Of a stretch of 64,000 nt of DNA, positions 37,005 to 46,090 are shown one piece after another; within the stretch, counting starts at the first letter, position 1, and every line of letters begins with the position of its first letter. Made by a program: the position numbers and the translations under genes. The stretch spans positions 124,001-188,000 of the forward strand of contig NZ_JBEMAR010000003.1 of the NCBI RefSeq assembly GCF_040274945.1, given 5' to 3'. Under the pieces are notes generated by a model that saw only the letters and a list, made by a program, of their open reading frames with translations, ran no database searches and had not been told where the DNA came from. This stretch comes from Carnobacterium_B sp040274945. Lineage in GTDB: Bacteria > Bacillota > Bacilli > Lactobacillales > Carnobacteriaceae.

Positions 37005-39365
37005 CTAATCAAATAATATATCAGATTGTTTGGATAAAATTTTCTGGATAGTATCTTTATTGGCCCAAAAAGTTCTTTTTGTTATGAATTCTCCATTTGA
37101 AAACATAAATTGATCATTGGCATCAATAGCTTTTGTACGTATATGAAAACTTAAATCTTCGCTAGTTTTAGGAAATAAATCATAGTCACCTTTTTCAAAA
37201 GCTTCAATAGTTTTCTTATAAACAGTTTCAGCTTCATTATCAAAATCTTTAAAAGAAAATTCTGGATAATATTCAATATTATTAATTTGTTTTTTGTCCC
37301 TATCCCAGTAAATTACAAAGAGAATAAAAGTTTCATTTATTGCTTTTTTAAAGGCAGAATCCTCATAATTATTATATGGTTTAGATTCTCCCACAGACAA
37401 AAAATCCTTACCTTGGTACAGTACTTTGAAAGTATTACTAGAAAAAGGGAATGCTTCTTTAGCAACATATTTTTCATTCTTTTTTTGAATCATTGGTATT
37501 GTTCTAAAAGCTTTTAAATCATTTTTTTCTTCTGTATCAATAAAATATTTAGTGATTAAATAATTTATTGAACTTTTTTGATTTGAATTGTTTGGTATCA
37601 TCTCATTTAAATATTTTTTCAGGGCCGTTATAGTTGAGCTATCTATAATAATTTCTTGATTTACAGTCATAGCTGTTTCTTTATTACTCTTAAAAAGTTT
37701 AAATAAATCGTCTTTTTTAAATTCTCCTAAATTAACGTCAAACTTACTAAACTCATTTAAAAATTTCGTATAGGATTGAATAATAACTTCCTCATCTACT
37801 ACTCCTCTTTCAGTGCTTGTTGATAAAAAATAACTTTGAAAATAATTTTTTCCATATAGCTCGATAATATATTTTTTTTCTTCATTATCCATTCCCTTTT
37901 TTGTATTTACTTCTTGTTCATTTTTGTCAGTATTAATTTTTTTCCTAAGAGGCCACCAGTCAGATATATTTAAACTTGTTTCGATATCATCTAAAAACAC
38001 TTGTTTTTCTTTGTCTATTAAATCTAGAATATCATCAATAACGTTTTTCATACCGCTTTTAAGAAAGTTTTTACTCTTACCAGGTTGCCCAATAGTTGTT
38101 AAATACAATTTACATAAATCTAAAACATCTATTCCTCTCTTGGTACCTTGTTTTTCTCCAACTTTCAAAACTTTAATATTTCTTTCGTATAATGCTTCAT
38201 TAATTTCGAGTATATCTTTAGAAGCTGCTAAGCTATCCTCTTCTAAAATTGGAATTTGCGTATTCAACCCATTGGTTATTGATTCAGACAATGTAGAATC
38301 TGCTTTGATAAAAATTGATTTTACATATATTTCTTTTAAAGATTCTTCAATTAGTCCAGTAAACAATAACTTTGTAGCATTTTTTTCTTTATCAGAAATT
38401 GATTCATCAATATTATCTATCAGCCCATTTAGTTCTCCTAAAACTTCTTGTATCCCATAAAATATATTTGTTAATGTCTGGGCTCCATTGATAACGCTAA
38501 CTTTTTCAGGACTAATATTGATAACTGAACCTATTATTTCAAAATCTTTAGATGTGATATCTTTACCATTCTCGATTAAAAAAGTTATTCCATTATGATA
38601 ATACCAAAATTTTCTAGGCAAATTCTCTTGAACAATTTCATGCGTTAATTTCCAAATATTTTTAGCTATAGTCTGTTGAATATTAGTTTTTGAATTTAAA
38701 TAGCAATACACTTGAAAATATTTTTTAAAAGAATCTTTTATTCCCTTTGCAAATATATTTTTTGATTCAATTCCTAATCTAACGTTTTTTATAAATAAAT
38801 CTTTTCCTGTAACGTAATATAACTTTTTGATTTCACTCATTTGTAGATTGTAAATACGTCCATTAATACGATCATGCTTATCCTCTAAATAATCTTCATC
38901 TTTAGATACAGGAGTGCTCAATCCCTCAAAGTTATATTCCAAATAATTTATTCCTTCATTTTTTATTAATAGCTTAACTGTCTCCTTGGCTTTAGCATAG
39001 TATGTTTTTTTTTGCTCAAATATTCCTGATAGTTTAATTTTCTTTTCTCGATTAGTAGCTTCTTGCTTATAACACTCTTCATACAAATCGTATTCATGTT
39101 TCCAATCATCAAAAATCATAATAATTTCTATAGCGGCCTCTTCGATAGACTCATAAACTGAGAAAAATTTTTCATAATTAAATTTAGTATCACTAAAGCA
39201 ATCGTATATAATAAAAGTAACAAATTCTTCGTTTTTTATTCCTTTTACAACATAAATGTTCTTATTTCCTGGATTACTGAGGTAACTCTGAATCTCATCT
39301 TCATATTCAACATTAAATTTTTCCTTCATTTCGTCTAAAATACTAAATAAATCTATTCCTTCCAT
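37005..39365 (-). CDS. AIPR-family protein (abortive-infection-type), partner of FRG protein
   Basis: The 786-aa protein carries an AIPR domain in its middle: FWYYHNGITFLIENG (about 257-271), then VSVINGAQTLTNIF (about 292-305), the conserved asparagine-glycine-rich segments of the family. The flanks are not recognised; the second half is lysine-rich with an NPPY-free, non-nuclease appearance. AIPR proteins were first linked to lactococcal abortive infection and recur in phage-defence islands. Its ATG shares one nucleotide with the stop of the FRG gene (TAATG), so the two are translated together. Biochemical activity is unknown. Confidence 0.8.
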   Translation of the reverse strand: MEGIDLFSILDEMKEKFNVEYEDEIQSYLSNPGNKNIYVVKGIKNEEFVTFIIYDCFSDTKFNYEKFFSVYESIEEAAIEIIMIFDDWKHEYDLYEECYKQEATNREKKIKLSGIFEQKKTYYAKAKETVKLLIKNEGINYLEYNFEGLSTPVSKDEDYLEDKHDRINGRIYNLQMSEIKKLYYVTGKDLFIKNVRLGIESKNIFAKGIKDSFKKYFQVYCYLNSKTNIQQTIAKNIWKLTHEIVQENLPRKFWYYHNGITFLIENGKDITSKDFEIIGSVINISPEKVSVINGAQTLTNIFYGIQEVLGELNGLIDNIDESISDKEKNATKLLFTGLIEESLKEIYVKSIFIKADSTLSESITNGLNTQIPILEEDSLAASKDILEINEALYERNIKVLKVGEKQGTKRGIDVLDLCKLYLTTIGQPGKSKNFLKSGMKNVIDDILDLIDKEKQVFLDDIETSLNISDWWPLRKKINTDKNEQEVNTKKGMDNEEKKYIIELYGKNYFQSYFLSTSTERGVVDEEVIIQSYTKFLNEFSKFDVNLGEFKKDDLFKLFKSNKETAMTVNQEIIIDSSTITALKKYLNEMIPNNSNQKSSINYLITKYFIDTEEKNDLKAFRTIPMIQKKNEKYVAKEAFPFSSNTFKVLYQGKDFLSVGESKPYNNYEDSAFKKAINETFILFVIYWDRDKKQINNIEYYPEFSFKDFDNEAETVYKKTIEAFEKGDYDLFPKTSEDLSFHIRTKAIDANDQFMFSNGEFITKRTFWANKDTIQKILSKQSDILFD

Positions 39366-40357
39366 TAAATAACCCCCAAAAGATTGTACTTTATTAAACT
39401 ATACTTTTTTCTACAGTTCGTAATCAGTTCATCTGAATCTTTATCACTTAAATTACTATTCTTTATAAAAACAATTAAATCTTCTTCATTTTTTCTAAGT
39501 TCTCTTAACTTATTATCGATTATTTGCCTTGTTTTATCTTTAGTTAACAAATCACATTCAGCTATTGTTATTTGTGCTTCTAACCTCACTCTTTGAATAA
39601 AAGAACCCACTTCTGAAGGTACATCATTTTTTTTGCTGAAAGAAGTATTTTTCTTTATTCTACTAGTTATATACTCTCTGCGTTTATCTTTTTCTGGATA
39701 AATAGTTGCGTTTGAAATATTAAAAAATTTCTCCAAGTCATTTAAGATTTGTTTTTTTTTATTACCTGGTATAGTCACTGTTTTATAATAAGTTTCAGGT
39801 ATAGTATAATATTCCCTTGAAGGAAAAAGAATAAAGCCACCACTTTGAGATCTTATTCGTTCATTAGAAAAGCTATGAGATATTACTTTGAAGTTCTTAT
39901 AAAAAACTGAGTTTTCTTCATTTAAAACAGCATCAAAATACTCACGCAAATATTTAGAGTTAGGAGAATAATGGTCGGGAAAAGAAAGAATATACAGCTT
40001 AGCTTCATATTCAAAATCATTTTCACACGCAAAATATAGTGCCGGTAATACATTGAACGTAATATCAAGTAATCTACTATAAGCTATATAATGTTGCGCT
40101 TCTATCGCTTTTTCTAAATTTGATAAATCTTTACCTTTTGCAATATCAAAGTCTTGTAGTAATTCAAATAATTCATTTTCTTGTACAGAGCTTAAATCTG
40201 TCCTAAATAAGCTAGGTGTCAATGCAGTTTCTTTCCAGTCTCTCGACTCACCTCTAAATGCTGTAATTTGATTACATTGATATTTTGAGAATTTTTTTTC
40301 TAATTCTTCAATTTTTTTGCTTATTTCTTGAAGAATTTCAAATATAATCGTCGCCAT
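39365..40357 (-). CDS. FRG-domain protein, coupled to AIPR gene
   Basis: The 330-aa protein contains the FRG domain from about residue 30: AFRGESRDWKETALTPSLFR, then EAQHYIAYSRLLDITFNVLP and ALYFAC, and later RIRSQSGGFILFP. These are the Phe-Arg-Gly, 'RLLD' and 'RxxxQxGxF' signatures that define the family. The function of FRG domains is unknown, though they occur often in defence islands. Start at 40357 (MATIIF), with GGAGGG 5 nt upstream; an ATG at 40369 overlaps that site. It is the first gene of the FRG-AIPR pair. Confidence 0.8.
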   Translation of the reverse strand: MATIIFEILQEISKKIEELEKKFSKYQCNQITAFRGESRDWKETALTPSLFRTDLSSVQENELFELLQDFDIAKGKDLSNLEKAIEAQHYIAYSRLLDITFNVLPALYFACENDFEYEAKLYILSFPDHYSPNSKYLREYFDAVLNEENSVFYKNFKVISHSFSNERIRSQSGGFILFPSREYYTIPETYYKTVTIPGNKKKQILNDLEKFFNISNATIYPEKDKRREYITSRIKKNTSFSKKNDVPSEVGSFIQRVRLEAQITIAECDLLTKDKTRQIIDNKLRELRKNEEDLIVFIKNSNLSDKDSDELITNCRKKYSLIKYNLLGVI

Positions 40358-41298
40358 ATTTCCCTCCATTTTTTTAAAATTAATAATATATAGAAATGTG
40401 TTTTAAAATATATCTATCTGTAAGATACTCCAACAAACATTAATATATAGGTTAACAGTAGAATTTTTATGATATGTATCAAATATGGAAACTCTATTTT
40501 TCTAACATAGTATTTCTTGACATATAAGCCATAATACTTATATTCAAATGAAATTGGGATACTAGTGTCTGTCATTTACATCTTTGAATAATCTTCAGAT
40601 AACTCTCATTTTCTATCATAAATGATACTACTTTTATACTGATTCAAACTCAAAGTTATCTTCCTTATATTAAGTATACCAATTCTCAATAGAATTTACT
40701 CAGAATCCAATGATATTTTCCGTATTTCACACTTTATATTAAGAAATATTCAAACTTCTTTACAGCGCTTTTAAACTTAAAATAATTTCTTTACTGTTTT
40801 TAGTTCTCACAAAAACTGCAATCTATAATTACTACTATTATCAACCTCAAAAATTTCTTCTTTGTCCTGGTTCCTCTTGAATGAATTATTTCCAAATAAA
40901 ATTAATATCTAAATTTTTTCAACCAGTTTTTTTATCGTATATATCCTCCCAATCATTAGACTTTTTGAAAAGCTATTTAGAGGGTTTAATTATTTTTTAA
41001 GGTTGTTTCAAAGATATAGCATGAGTCAGAGTCCTCTTCACGCATTAGCAGATAATAACTCATTGGGATTTTGCTCCATTTTATAAAAACTCTTTTGCAA
41101 CAAGAACGATGGTCTTCTTACCCGTTCTCACTTCTATTTTATATCACTATGAAGACATACAACTGTCACCTCTAATTGAATGAACAGATCAATCTATAGA
41201 ATAAGTTGTTTATTCAGCTAAGCGTAACTAATTCATCTATTGTCTTCAAATTTATGAAATCTTACTTCATCGCTGGAATATTTTTATAGTTCAGCAAA
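40358..41298. other. Gene-poor region, likely decayed sequence
   Basis: Almost 1 kb without a supported gene. It is more mixed in composition than normal spacers and has many short broken frames on both strands, which suggests old coding DNA. I cannot name a parent gene. Confidence 0.4.
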
Positions 41299-41517
41299 TT
41301 GGACACCCAAGATGATGAAACACTATTTTCTCAAATGACTAGTAGTTTAACAACTGAAGTTAAACAAAATTCAAGTATGATGGCTGTTCCTTGGTTTATT
41401 AACGGGTTTTTGATTCTATTCATGCTTAGAAACTTTCTACCTTTGTCTTCCTTATTAATTCACAGTACCAATTTCATTAACAATCAATTGGTAATTATTA
41501 CTTTGACTGAGCAATAG
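41299..41517 (+). pseudogene. Possible C-terminal remnant of a YeiH/UPF0324-like membrane protein
   Basis: A 72-codon frame reads SSLTTEVKQNSSMMAVPWF and then NGFLILFMLRNFLP. This resembles the 'VPWFI-GFL' membrane segment near the end of YeiH-type putative sulfate exporters. No ribosome binding site precedes it, and the remaining 80% of such a protein is missing. The match is from memory of the family, so confidence is low. Confidence 0.3.
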
Positions 41518-41660
41518 GACTTGAGGTCAAGTTTTGTGACATTATGAAAAAAGTCCTCCTATGATGTTGTATGGCTTATTTGATTGACTGCTTCCGCAAT
41601 TGAACTGGCTGTTGCTTTGGTCTCTTTGCTGTTTTAATTTAGCATGCAATATAGCAAAAA

Positions 41661-41793
41661 TTATTTATTAAAAATCTTTGGTCCTTTTCGCATGTTTTTA
41701 AAATCATTTTTTTGGTGTGCTCGTTTGTTTAGATTTTCCGCCTCCTACTTGTTTCTTTTTAATTATCTCTAACATTTTCTCTTTTGAATTCAC
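41661..41793 (-). pseudogene. Frameshifted copy of the 43-aa small protein gene
   Basis: The minus strand from GTG 41793 reads VNSKEKMLEIIKKKQVGGG and KSKQTSTPKK, then hits TGA because of one extra A in a 7-A run. Removing one A restores NDFKNMRKGPKIFNK and a stop. The intact homologue lies at 48068-48199 with the same GTG start and ribosome binding region. The gene is otherwise well kept, so the mutation is probably recent. Confidence 0.7.
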
Positions 41794-41970
41794 TTATCAC
41801 ACCACCATTATAAAATAAAGTCTATTTGGAAAAAGTACCCATTAATCCACATAATCTCTTTAATACAATTAGTTATATGCTATAATTTTTACAATCAGAC
41901 TTCTAAAAGAGAGAAAAAACATGGCTATCCCTATTGGAAATTTATATTTGAAAGAGGGAGTGAATTATTA

Positions 41971-42885
41971 ATGGGTGCTGTATTTACACAAGCCACTAGC
42001 TTTTTATTAATCATTCTAGTGGCCTATTTATTTAAAGTCCTTAAGCTATTAGAAGCAAAAGATGGATATACCGTTTCAAAAATCGTTCTCAACTTAACTT
42101 TACCAGCCACTATTATCATCGGATTTAATTCAGTTGAAATTAATAGTACTTTAATCATCTTGGTGTTGCTAGGTTTATTTGCAAATTTTTTACTGATTAC
42201 TATCGGGGGATTCATATGGCGAAAAAAGAGCACAGCGAATCAAGCTCTTATGATGTTCAGTCAAGCAGGGTACAATATTGGGAATTTCACCATTCCTTTT
42301 TTGCAAGGTTTCTTTCCTCAGGCCATTCCTTTTATTGGAAGCTTTGATACAGGAAATGCATTAATGTTGTTTGGTGGCACTCCACTTTTAGCGGATAAAA
42401 TGACGGGTCAAAATCGTGGCACACGAGGAGTAACAGATGTCATTTTCACTCTGTTTCGTTCTCCGTCTTTTTCTACTTACATTGCTATGATTATTTTAGC
42501 ACTCGTAAATATTACAATTCCAGAAAGTGTTCTTTCAGTAGTGGAGATTTTTGCCAGCGGGAACGCTTTTCTGTCAATGTTTATGATTGGCCTTTATTTA
42601 GAATTCAATATTTCTAAAGTGGATTTAACAAAAGTGGTCAAAATTCTTTTTACTCGTTACACTTTAGGCATTTCACTTGCAGTGATTTTTTATTTTCTAC
42701 TGCCTTTACCAAAAATTGTTCGGTTGTCTTTAGTTTTAGTGGCACTTTCACCTATTGGTACGGTTTCCACTATTAACATGGTTGTTTATGGAAATAAAAC
42801 CTCCCTTTCTGGCTTTTTGTCTTCTATCAGTATCATTCTTTCATTAATTTTAATGACCTTCGCTTTAATTTTTATGGGTCTTTAA
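41971..42885 (+). CDS. AEC-family permease (auxin efflux carrier/malate-type)
   Basis: The 304-aa membrane protein has about ten helices in a 5+5 arrangement. It shows AEC features: KIVLNLTLPATIIIGF near residue 35, FSQAGYNIGNFTIPF with the polar break in a helix, and ALSPIGTVSTINMVVYG near the end. Relatives transport organic acids or efflux small anions. The ATG at 41971 follows GAGGGAG by about 8 nt. It stands alone before the bgl operon. Confidence 0.87.
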   Translation: MGAVFTQATSFLLIILVAYLFKVLKLLEAKDGYTVSKIVLNLTLPATIIIGFNSVEINSTLIILVLLGLFANFLLITIGGFIWRKKSTANQALMMFSQAGYNIGNFTIPFLQGFFPQAIPFIGSFDTGNALMLFGGTPLLADKMTGQNRGTRGVTDVIFTLFRSPSFSTYIAMIILALVNITIPESVLSVVEIFASGNAFLSMFMIGLYLEFNISKVDLTKVVKILFTRYTLGISLAVIFYFLLPLPKIVRLSLVLVALSPIGTVSTINMVVYGNKTSLSGFLSSISIILSLILMTFALIFMGL

Positions 42886-43043
42886 TTTTTGCTATAAAAA
42901 GATATAGTCGTACTTCTAAGTTTCAATTTAAAAACTGCAGGTATAGTAACCTACCACAAAATAAAAATTTCAAGAATGAACTCCTCACACTTGTTAGAGT
43001 GACTATTTTTTAGAATACCGTTTTCAATTACTTTTAAAAACTA

Positions 43044-43079
43044 TTGACAGTTACATTGTTAGTGCTTACAATGTAACTG
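43044..43079 (+). promoter_or_regulatory. bgl promoter with overlapping cre and palindrome
   Basis: TTGACA (43044-43049), 17 nt, TACAAT (43067-43072) form a sigma-A promoter. TGTTAGTGCTTACA (43057-43070) matches the ideal cre TGTAAGCGCTTACA at 12 of 14 bases. The arms CAGTTACATTGT and ACAATGTAACTG extend it to a perfect 12-bp inverted repeat with an 8-nt centre. CcpA bound here would block RNA polymerase. Confidence 0.7.
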
Positions 43080-43100
43080 TATAGATAATTAAATACCAAA

Positions 43101-43192
43101 GGGATTGTAACTGCATAGGCAGGCAACACCTAACTACTTTTTAACGGATGGCTTTATTTCTGTTATAGAAAAGTTGTTAAGGTGTATTTTTT
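43101..43192 (+). promoter_or_regulatory. RAT antiterminator/terminator 1
   Basis: GGATTGTAACTGCATAGGC and AGGCAACACCTAA have the form of a LicT/BglG ribonucleic antiterminator. The 3' side (ACACCTAAC) also pairs with GTTAAGGTGT before the T run at 43187-43195, forming the competing terminator. It lies ahead of the antiterminator gene itself, so licT is self-controlled. Confidence 0.8.
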
Positions 43193-43212
43193 TGGTTGTG
43201 AGGAGGTTTTCT

Positions 43213-44070
43213 GTGTGGATTAAAAAAATTTTTAACAACAATATTATTCTTGCTCATGATGAGAAAATGGTTGAACGTATATTACTAGGTAGAGGTATTG
43301 CATTCGGAAAAAAAGAAAATGATAAAGTAGATGAGACAAAAATCGATAAGATTTTTATTTTGGAGTCTCAGGAACTGATAGATAAATTTGTACATCTTGT
43401 TGGCGAGATACCGACAAATCATCTAGAGCTAACCGATAAGATTGTAAAAGAAGCTGAGAATCGGCTTCACGTTAAATTTAATGATAGTATTTATATCGGT
43501 CTTGCAGATCACATTAATTATGCATTATTCCGTTTCAAGAACGGTGAGCAAATCCAGAATGCTTTTCTTTGGGAAATCAAGAAATTTTATCCAAATGAAT
43601 TTAAAGTAGCCTTAGATATGCTTGAAACAATTTTCTATTATGAAAAGGTGAAACTTTCAGATGATGAAGCAAGTTTCATTGCTCTTCATTTCGTAAATGG
43701 TCAAAATTCAAATTATGATCTGAATTTGAATGGTATCAAAGAAACCATCATCATTCAGGATACTTTTAATATTATCAAGTTTCATTATTCGATAGATATA
43801 GAAGAGAATACCTTGAACTATAGCCGATTTGTAACACATCTTAGGTATTTTTTACAAAGGATTACGCGTCAGGAACGATATGATTCAGATGAGAATCAAC
43901 TTTTCGATCAAGTGAGTACTAAATACGTACAAGCGTACAAGTGTGTATTAAAGATTAACAATTATCTTATCAAAAAGATAGATATTAAAATGACAAAAGA
44001 AGAGCAATTATATTTTATATTACACATCAATCGTCTAACAGATAGAGAAAATCAAATAAGATCAAACTAA
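43213..44070 (+). CDS. licT: BglG/LicT-family transcription antiterminator
   Basis: LicT binds RAT RNA and blocks the terminators when beta-glucosides are present. From the GTG at 43213 (GAGGAGG 6 nt upstream) the protein is 285 aa. It has the RNA-binding CAT domain (WIKKIFNNNIILAH to about residue 55), then PRD1 with the regulatory His in LADHINYALFR, and PRD2 with THLRYFLQR and LHINRL. PRD histidines are phosphorylated by HPr and by the EII BglP. The reading frame stays open upstream to 43174, but those residues overlap the terminator. Confidence 0.93.
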   Translation: MWIKKIFNNNIILAHDEKMVERILLGRGIAFGKKENDKVDETKIDKIFILESQELIDKFVHLVGEIPTNHLELTDKIVKEAENRLHVKFNDSIYIGLADHINYALFRFKNGEQIQNAFLWEIKKFYPNEFKVALDMLETIFYYEKVKLSDDEASFIALHFVNGQNSNYDLNLNGIKETIIIQDTFNIIKFHYSIDIEENTLNYSRFVTHLRYFLQRITRQERYDSDENQLFDQVSTKYVQAYKCVLKINNYLIKKIDIKMTKEEQLYFILHINRLTDRENQIRSN

Positions 44071-44158
44071 GGATTGTAACTGTATAGGCAGGCAACACCT
44101 GAGACGATCTACACAAATAAGTAAGTATTATTTGCGTAGAGTTTTAGGTGTTTTTTTG
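44071..44158 (+). promoter_or_regulatory. RAT antiterminator/terminator 2
   Basis: GGATTGTAACTGTATAGGC and AGGCAACACCTGAG repeat the first RAT almost exactly, directly after the licT stop. The distal stem ends TTTTAGGTGTTTTTTTG at about 44141-44157. LicT would thus control bglP and bglA apart from its own gene. Confidence 0.8.
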
Positions 44159-44182
44159 TACTTAAACATTGGAGGAATCAAG

Positions 44183-46078
44183 ATGGATAACAAGCAATTA
44201 GCAGAACAAATTGTAAATAAAGTAGGTGGCGCAGACAACGTCACAAATTTAACGCATTGTATTACAAGATTAAGATTTAACCTTAGAAATGTTGATTTGG
44301 CGGATACAGAAGCTATTAAAGAAATGGATGGCGTAGTAGGAGCAGTTTATAAAGGGGGACAATATCAGGTTATTATAGGTCCTCACGTACAAAATGTTTA
44401 TGATGAAGCTATAGGTTTGGTAGGAGGAGAATCGACCGATGGTCCCTCTGAACCAGAAGAAAAACCGAAAGGTGTTGCAGTATTTTTTGATACCATCGCT
44501 GGTATTTTCACGCCAATAGTCGGAGCACTTGCTGGTTCAGGTATGATTAAAGCAATATTGGCTTTATCAACTGCGATGGGCTGGTTAACGCCGGAGTCAC
44601 AAACGTATGCGATATTAAATATTATGGGAGATGCAGTATTTTATTTCTTACCCTTCTTAATTGCGACTACTGCTGCTAAGAAATTTAAAACAAGCCCATT
44701 TTTAGCCTTGGTATTCGCAGGTATTTTACTTCATCCCGAGTTAACTTTGATGAGAACTGAAGGTATTGAAGCAGCTTTTCTTGGAATACCCATTAGATTG
44801 GCTACCTATTCTTCATCTGTTATTCCAATTATTTTAATTGTATTACTGCAGTCTTACATTGAAAAATATGCAAGGAAATATACACCCGATGTAGTTAAAG
44901 TATTTGTAGTACCTATGGTTACGCTATTAATTGTTGCACCAATAGGGCTAATTATCTTAGGCCCCTTAGGAGCAATCGTTGGTGAATACCTAGCGATGTT
45001 CTTTACATTCTTAGATTCAGAGGCAAGTTTTATTGTTCCCGTATTAGTTGGTGGACTTGCTCCATTCTTAGTTATGACAGGAATGCACTACAGTCTTGGA
45101 GCAGCACAAACGGTTCAAAGGTCAATTACGGGATATGGAAGTATTTTGACTCCTGGGATGCTTGCTGCAAACATGGCACAAGGTGGAGCAGTATTGGCGG
45201 TAGCTTTTAGAACTAAAAATAAAAAAATGAAATCATTAGCAACATCTACAGGGATTTCATGTTTTATGGGCGTTACTGAGCCAGCATTGTATGGCGTAAC
45301 ATTACAAAATAAACGTGTGTTAGCATCTACGGTTATAGGTGGAGCAAGTGCAGGTTTATATGCTGGGATTGTGGGATTGAAAGCTTGGTCTGCAGGAACT
45401 TCTAATATATTTTCTACTCCAATTTATATGGGTGGAGACTCTATGTGGAACTTCTATCACGCGATTATTACAGTCGTTATTGGTTCAGCTGTCGGATTCA
45501 TAGCATCTTTAATTCTTTACAAAGAAACGACAAAATCTGATTCCGTTTCAGTAGATGATAAAAAACAAGAAGGAACAAGAAGTTATACTACTGATTCAGT
45601 CTCTTTAGGTACTGGTCTAAGTGAAAAAAATGAAGTTAGTAGTCCTATAGAAGGCAAGATGATTTCTCTAACAGAAGTAGAGGATGATGCTTTTGCTACA
45701 GAAGCTATGGGTAAAGGAGTAGCAGTTGTACCTGAATCAGGAAATGTTTATGCACCATTTGATGGATTAGTAGCCATGATATTTAAAACAAAACATGCTA
45801 TCGGTTTAGTAAGTAATTCTGGTGTAGAGTTACTAATTCATATTGGAATAGATACAGTAAAATTAGAAGGAAAACATTTCCTTGCAAATGTAAAAACTGG
45901 GGATTCATTTGTAAAGGGAGATCTTCTGATGAAGTTCGATAGAGCCGCTATTTTGAGTGCAGGTTTCGACCTAACGACACCAATCATCGTTACAAATACC
46001 AATGAGTATCTAGACGTAATCGAATCTCAAGAAAGTGATGTTACTAATCAAAATACAATCATGACAGTAGTTAAATAA
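44183..46078 (+). CDS. bglP: PTS beta-glucoside EIIBCA
   Basis: BglP imports and phosphorylates beta-glucosides. The 631-aa protein has EIIB (about 1-85) with the phosphorylated Cys in NLTHCITRLRF, EIIC (about 100-450) with GALAGSGMIK and CFMGVTEPALYGV, a linker, and EIIA (about 480-620) with LLIHIGIDTVKLEG, where the His is the phosphoacceptor. Start at 44183, GGAGG 7 nt upstream; the longer frame from 44132 runs through the terminator. It follows RAT 2 and precedes bglA by 12 nt. BglP also controls LicT by phosphorylation. Confidence 0.95.
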   Translation: MDNKQLAEQIVNKVGGADNVTNLTHCITRLRFNLRNVDLADTEAIKEMDGVVGAVYKGGQYQVIIGPHVQNVYDEAIGLVGGESTDGPSEPEEKPKGVAVFFDTIAGIFTPIVGALAGSGMIKAILALSTAMGWLTPESQTYAILNIMGDAVFYFLPFLIATTAAKKFKTSPFLALVFAGILLHPELTLMRTEGIEAAFLGIPIRLATYSSSVIPIILIVLLQSYIEKYARKYTPDVVKVFVVPMVTLLIVAPIGLIILGPLGAIVGEYLAMFFTFLDSEASFIVPVLVGGLAPFLVMTGMHYSLGAAQTVQRSITGYGSILTPGMLAANMAQGGAVLAVAFRTKNKKMKSLATSTGISCFMGVTEPALYGVTLQNKRVLASTVIGGASAGLYAGIVGLKAWSAGTSNIFSTPIYMGGDSMWNFYHAIITVVIGSAVGFIASLILYKETTKSDSVSVDDKKQEGTRSYTTDSVSLGTGLSEKNEVSSPIEGKMISLTEVEDDAFATEAMGKGVAVVPESGNVYAPFDGLVAMIFKTKHAIGLVSNSGVELLIHIGIDTVKLEGKHFLANVKTGDSFVKGDLLMKFDRAAILSAGFDLTTPIIVTNTNEYLDVIESQESDVTNQNTIMTVVK

Positions 46079-46090
46079 GGAGGAAAACAA

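Larger units (their letters stand above)
42886..43212 (+). promoter_or_regulatory. Leader region of the beta-glucoside operon
   Basis: This stretch holds the promoter and cre site (43044-43079) and the first RAT/terminator switch (43101-43192), both listed separately. Before them (about 42960-43020) the sequence looks like ordinary spacer after the AEC gene. Confidence 0.6.

Noticed and set aside
41539..41580. 13-codon frame on the minus strand behind AGGAGG
   Set aside because: Too short and without similarity. The sequence looks like chance in decayed DNA.
43174..43212. Longer N terminus for LicT
   Set aside because: Those codons overlap the RAT terminator. The GTG at 43213 has an ideal ribosome binding site and gives the family's normal start.
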